From assembly GCF_001654455.1 (NCBI RefSeq), contig NZ_CP015772.1:186001-250000 (forward strand): 64,000 bases of DNA, written 5' to 3'. Under the pieces are notes generated by a model. The model did not search any database, was not told the DNA's origin, and was given only the letters and a program-made list of their open reading frames with translations. Origin of the DNA: Niabella ginsenosidivorans (lineage in GTDB: Bacteria; Bacteroidota; Bacteroidia; Chitinophagales; Chitinophagaceae). The translations under genes were made by a program, and so were the position numbers. Numbering within the stretch: the stretch's first letter is position 1; every line of letters begins with the position of its first letter. Below are positions 61,367 through 64,000 of this stretch, in pieces.

Positions 61367-62860
61367 ATGAGTACAGATCATAGCAAACAGCAGGTTCATT
61401 TTTCAATAAGCCACCGTCAGTCACATGCTCCCGCCCGCATCGGCGTGTTTGGAGTTGCCTATCATAAATACTGGGCACAGTTTGAAGGGTTATTGGATGA
61501 CATGTATAAAAAACAGCAACTGCTTATTAAAAAGATCAAAAGCCAGCCGGTTGAGGTGATTGATTTTGGATTAATAGACACCGTTCAGAAAGCGTATGAA
61601 CTGGTGCCGAAATTAAAAGCGGCCGGCCCGGATCTTATTTTTTGCGACATGCTCACCTACGCCACTTCCAGCACTTTTGGAATTATTATTAAGAGTATCG
61701 ATACGCCAATTGTGCTGGTGGCCCTGCAGCCCGATAAGGCAATGGATTATACCCGTGCTTCCACCTACCTGCAACTGTATAACGATGATATCTGCTCATT
61801 GCCGGAATTTGCCGGCGTAGCGGCCAGGATGGGAAAGCCGGTACCGGAAATGATCATAGGCACGTTGCAGGATGATGCCGCTGCTGATGAAAAGATAGCT
61901 GAGTACTGCCGTATAGCTAAAGTATTGCACGATCTGAAAACAGCCAGGATCGGCCATATCGGCCATCCCATAGAAGCCATGCTGGACATGCATACTGATG
62001 CGACCCTGCTGACCACTTTCTTTGGCGCACATATTGTACAATGCGAGGCGCATGAGATCGTATCGGGTTATGAAAACGCCAATGCCGGCGAGGTGGCTCT
62101 GTTGAAAGAAGACATCCTGGGTTTTTTTGATACACCGGATCCCTCATCAGATCCTATTGCAGAAAAACTAAATGAAGCAGATCTTGAAACAGCGGCAAGG
62201 GCTACAGTAGCGCTTCAGCGTTTTGTGCAGGAAAAAGAGTTGGACGGGCTGGCCTATTATTATGAGGGAGCCGCAAACAGCCTGGAGCGCCTCGTAATGT
62301 CTAACCTTATAGTGGGCAACTCCCTGCTTACTTCGCGGGGCTTTCCCATGTGTGGAGAGAGTGACCTTAAGACCTGCTTTGCTTTATTTATCATGGACAG
62401 GCTGGGCATAGGCGGCAGCTTTGCGGAATTTCATCCGGTGGATTTTAATGAGGGCTTTGTGCTGGTGGGGCATGATGGTCCGCATAATATTGCCATTGCA
62501 GATGGCAAGCCGGTATTAAGAAGCCTTAAAAAATATCATGGAAAATATGGCTCCGGCGCCAGTGTGGAGTTTAAAATAAAAGAAGGTCCCATCACCATGC
62601 TCAGTATTAATGCTACCTATAACGGCAAACTCAGGTTTATTATAGCGGAGGGGACTTCTGTTGCCGGTCCTATTCCGCCCACCGGTAATACCAATACGCG
62701 CGGCTTCTTTAAGCCGGACGTCCGCACATTTCTGTACAGATGGATGAAAGAAGGCCCCACCCATCATTTTGCATTGGGGGTGGGGCATCATGCTTCAACG
62801 ATTCAGAAAATAGGGCAATACCTGAATGTTGAAACGGTGCTGGTACAGACGGGGGAATAA
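61367..62860 (+). CDS. L-arabinose isomerase-like sugar isomerase
   Basis: A 497-residue cytoplasmic enzyme of the AraA/FucI-like fold. RIGVFGVAYHKYW near the N-terminus, DLIFCDMLTYATSS, IGHIGHPIEAMLDMHTD and CGESDLKTC (Glu331) with FHPVDFNEGFVLVGHDGPHN and THHFALGVGHHA, which hold candidate Mn-binding Glu354, His369 or His373 and His467. AraA turns L-arabinose into L-ribulose; this distant member could use another aldose. With the MFS transporter and GntR operators it would take up and isomerise one sugar. It has the usual AraA length. Confidence 0.82.
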   Translation: MSTDHSKQQVHFSISHRQSHAPARIGVFGVAYHKYWAQFEGLLDDMYKKQQLLIKKIKSQPVEVIDFGLIDTVQKAYELVPKLKAAGPDLIFCDMLTYATSSTFGIIIKSIDTPIVLVALQPDKAMDYTRASTYLQLYNDDICSLPEFAGVAARMGKPVPEMIIGTLQDDAAADEKIAEYCRIAKVLHDLKTARIGHIGHPIEAMLDMHTDATLLTTFFGAHIVQCEAHEIVSGYENANAGEVALLKEDILGFFDTPDPSSDPIAEKLNEADLETAARATVALQRFVQEKELDGLAYYYEGAANSLERLVMSNLIVGNSLLTSRGFPMCGESDLKTCFALFIMDRLGIGGSFAEFHPVDFNEGFVLVGHDGPHNIAIADGKPVLRSLKKYHGKYGSGASVEFKIKEGPITMLSINATYNGKLRFIIAEGTSVAGPIPPTGNTNTRGFFKPDVRTFLYRWMKEGPTHHFALGVGHHASTIQKIGQYLNVETVLVQTGE

Positions 62861-62989
62861 AAAGACATCAATCAATTATAAATATTCTGATTATTCAATT
62901 ATGAAATGAGCCATAAAAATTATTCATGCCTAAAAGAATGATTATTTGGCGAATTCCATCTGACCATTAAAACAATAAAAAATAAACAG

Positions 62990-64000
62990 ATGAAACAATT
63001 AAGGTTCTGTAAAACGCTGCCAAAGAAATGGGTGTTGCTGGTATTCAGCCTCGTTTCCTGTTGCCTTATTGTAACTGCCCAGCAGCGCATTGCTGTTAAA
63101 GGCAGGATAACGAATGCTTCCACGGCTGCGCCGGTTTCCGGCGTCAGTATTATTGAAAAGGGTACAAAGAATGGCACGTTAAGCGATTCGGATGGAAATT
63201 TTACATTGACGGTAGCCGCCAATGCAACACTCACCGCCACCTATGTGGGCTATCAGCCCCGGGAGGTGAAGGTAGAGGGCCGCACTACGCTTTCTATTGG
63301 GCTTACGGAAGAAGTAAAAGACCTGGGTGAAATAGTAGTAGTGGGGTATGGATCGCAGCGTAAAAAAGACCTTACCGGGTCTATAGCCAATTTAACGCAA
63401 AAAGACCTGGTGCCTATTCCTGCAGCAAACAGCTTTGACCAGATGATGCAGGGTAAGGTGGCCGGTGTGCAGATCACCCAGACATCCGGCGCCCCGGGCG
63501 GCAATGTAAATGTGCTGATAAGGGGCGTTAACTCTATTACAGGAGGCAACCAGCCGCTGTACGTGGTAGATGGCTATGCCATTGGTACCAGCGGAGGCGG
63601 CAATGTAAGCAGCTATGCATCCGGGTCCTATTCCGTAGATGGGCTGATCGGTTCCAGCGGCATCAACCGCATCAACCCGCTGAGCACCATCAACCCTTCC
63701 GATATTGAATCGATCCAGATATTAAAGGATGCTTCTGCAACGGCGATCTATGGTTCAAGAGGCGCCAATGGTGTTGTAATTATCAATACCAAAAGAGGAA
63801 GGAGCGGAAAGGCCAGTATTAATTTTGAGCATTCTACCGGGCTGCAGGAGGTGCAAAAGAAATTAGACCTGCTTACGCCAAGGGAATATGCCGAGTTTGT
63901 GGCTGAAGGCAGGGATAACGCCTGGGTCTTTTTAGGCGGCAAGGCATCAGATCCTAATAACGTAAGAGGCACGGGGCAATATGTAAAACCGGCATTCAGA
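62990..64000 (+). CDS. SusC-type TonB-dependent receptor, 3'-truncated by the window edge
   Basis: 337 codons are visible. Start MKQLRFCKTLPKKW at ATG 62990; a signal peptide to about residue 31 (VTAQ); a carboxypeptidase-regulatory-like domain (VKGRITNASTAAPVSGVSI), VVVGYGSQRKKDLTGSI, a plug with VIRGVNS-like and VVDGYAIGT segments, and YGSRGANGVVIINTKRG. The barrel lies outside. No STN domain, so it is not a signalling receptor. It follows the isomerase gene by 129 bases and lacks the GntR operator sequence, so it may belong to the next locus. Confidence 0.93.
   Translation, partial: MKQLRFCKTLPKKWVLLVFSLVSCCLIVTAQQRIAVKGRITNASTAAPVSGVSIIEKGTKNGTLSDSDGNFTLTVAANATLTATYVGYQPREVKVEGRTTLSIGLTEEVKDLGEIVVVGYGSQRKKDLTGSIANLTQKDLVPIPAANSFDQMMQGKVAGVQITQTSGAPGGNVNVLIRGVNSITGGNQPLYVVDGYAIGTSGGGNVSSYASGSYSVDGLIGSSGINRINPLSTINPSDIESIQILKDASATAIYGSRGANGVVIINTKRGRSGKASINFEHSTGLQEVQKKLDLLTPREYAEFVAEGRDNAWVFLGGKASDPNNVRGTGQYVKPAFR

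Overview
The window looks like chromosomal DNA of a Bacteroidota bacterium, most likely a member of the Chitinophagaceae (the family is inferred from protein style, not from a marker search). Visible reasons: three SusC-type receptors with two SusD partners, an ECF sigma/FecR pair, BatB/BatC, a zinc-ligand-free L36, an L17 with a long acidic tail, the many lipoproteins with a lipobox, and promoters of the Bacteroidota form TTTG-N19..22-TAnnTTTG close to start codons.

Layout. 0-1.2 kb: end of a DUF4861 gene. 1.3-1.9 kb: a frameshifted DUF433/DUF5615 antitoxin/toxin pair. 1.9-6.5 kb, mostly minus strand: BatC/BatB, a class D beta-lactamase lipoprotein, a 2H-phosphoesterase-like protein, an NagX-type membrane acyltransferase. 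6.6-12 kb: surface-sugar genes (dTDP-glucose dehydratase and thymidylyltransferase, a sugar-ketoisomerase-like cupin, a hexapeptide acetyltransferase, a UDP-glucuronate decarboxylase-like enzyme, a CpsB-type phosphatase). 12-21.7 kb: ECF sigma factor, MBL hydrolase, DUF5686 outer-membrane protein, rpiA with an aminotransferase, then a B12/G-protein plus mutase pair that together equal the isobutyryl-CoA mutase IcmF. 22-28.7 kb: an enzyme-less SusC/SusD pair, a phosphoesterase, a small beta-barrel. 28.7-32.8 kb: infA-rpmJ-rpsM-rpsK-rpsD-rpoA-rplQ, with hairpins or heptamer arrays in nearly every junction. 33-35.7 kb: PEP carboxylase.

35.7-38.2 kb is repeat-rich and holds one orphan PstS-like lipoprotein. 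From 38.2 kb onward is a glycan-utilisation region: GH78 rhamnosidase, ECF sigma, a quinoprotein dehydrogenase with a c-type heme, FecR, SusC, SusD, a GH5-like hydrolase, a calcineurin-like phosphoesterase, a PIG-L deacetylase, two GH99-like proteins, an EEP-family phosphatase/nuclease, an SGNH hydrolase, then a GntR repressor, an MFS transporter, an arabinose-isomerase-like enzyme and the start of another SusC.

Working together: the ECF/FecR/SusCD part is probably a substrate-sensed uptake locus whose enzymes remove sugar, acetyl and phosphate groups. The last genes form a small GntR regulon: the same dyad (CTTAGTGCGTTAAG and close variants) lies just upstream of the regulator, the transporter and the isomerase. 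The most unusual features are this operator trio, a duplicated TTTAGGGGATTTTTAT element that puts the quinoprotein gene under the same kind of control as fecR, the hairpin-punctuated alpha operon, the split IcmF, and several MITE-like palindromic repeats, one of which supplies the last codons of the MFS gene.
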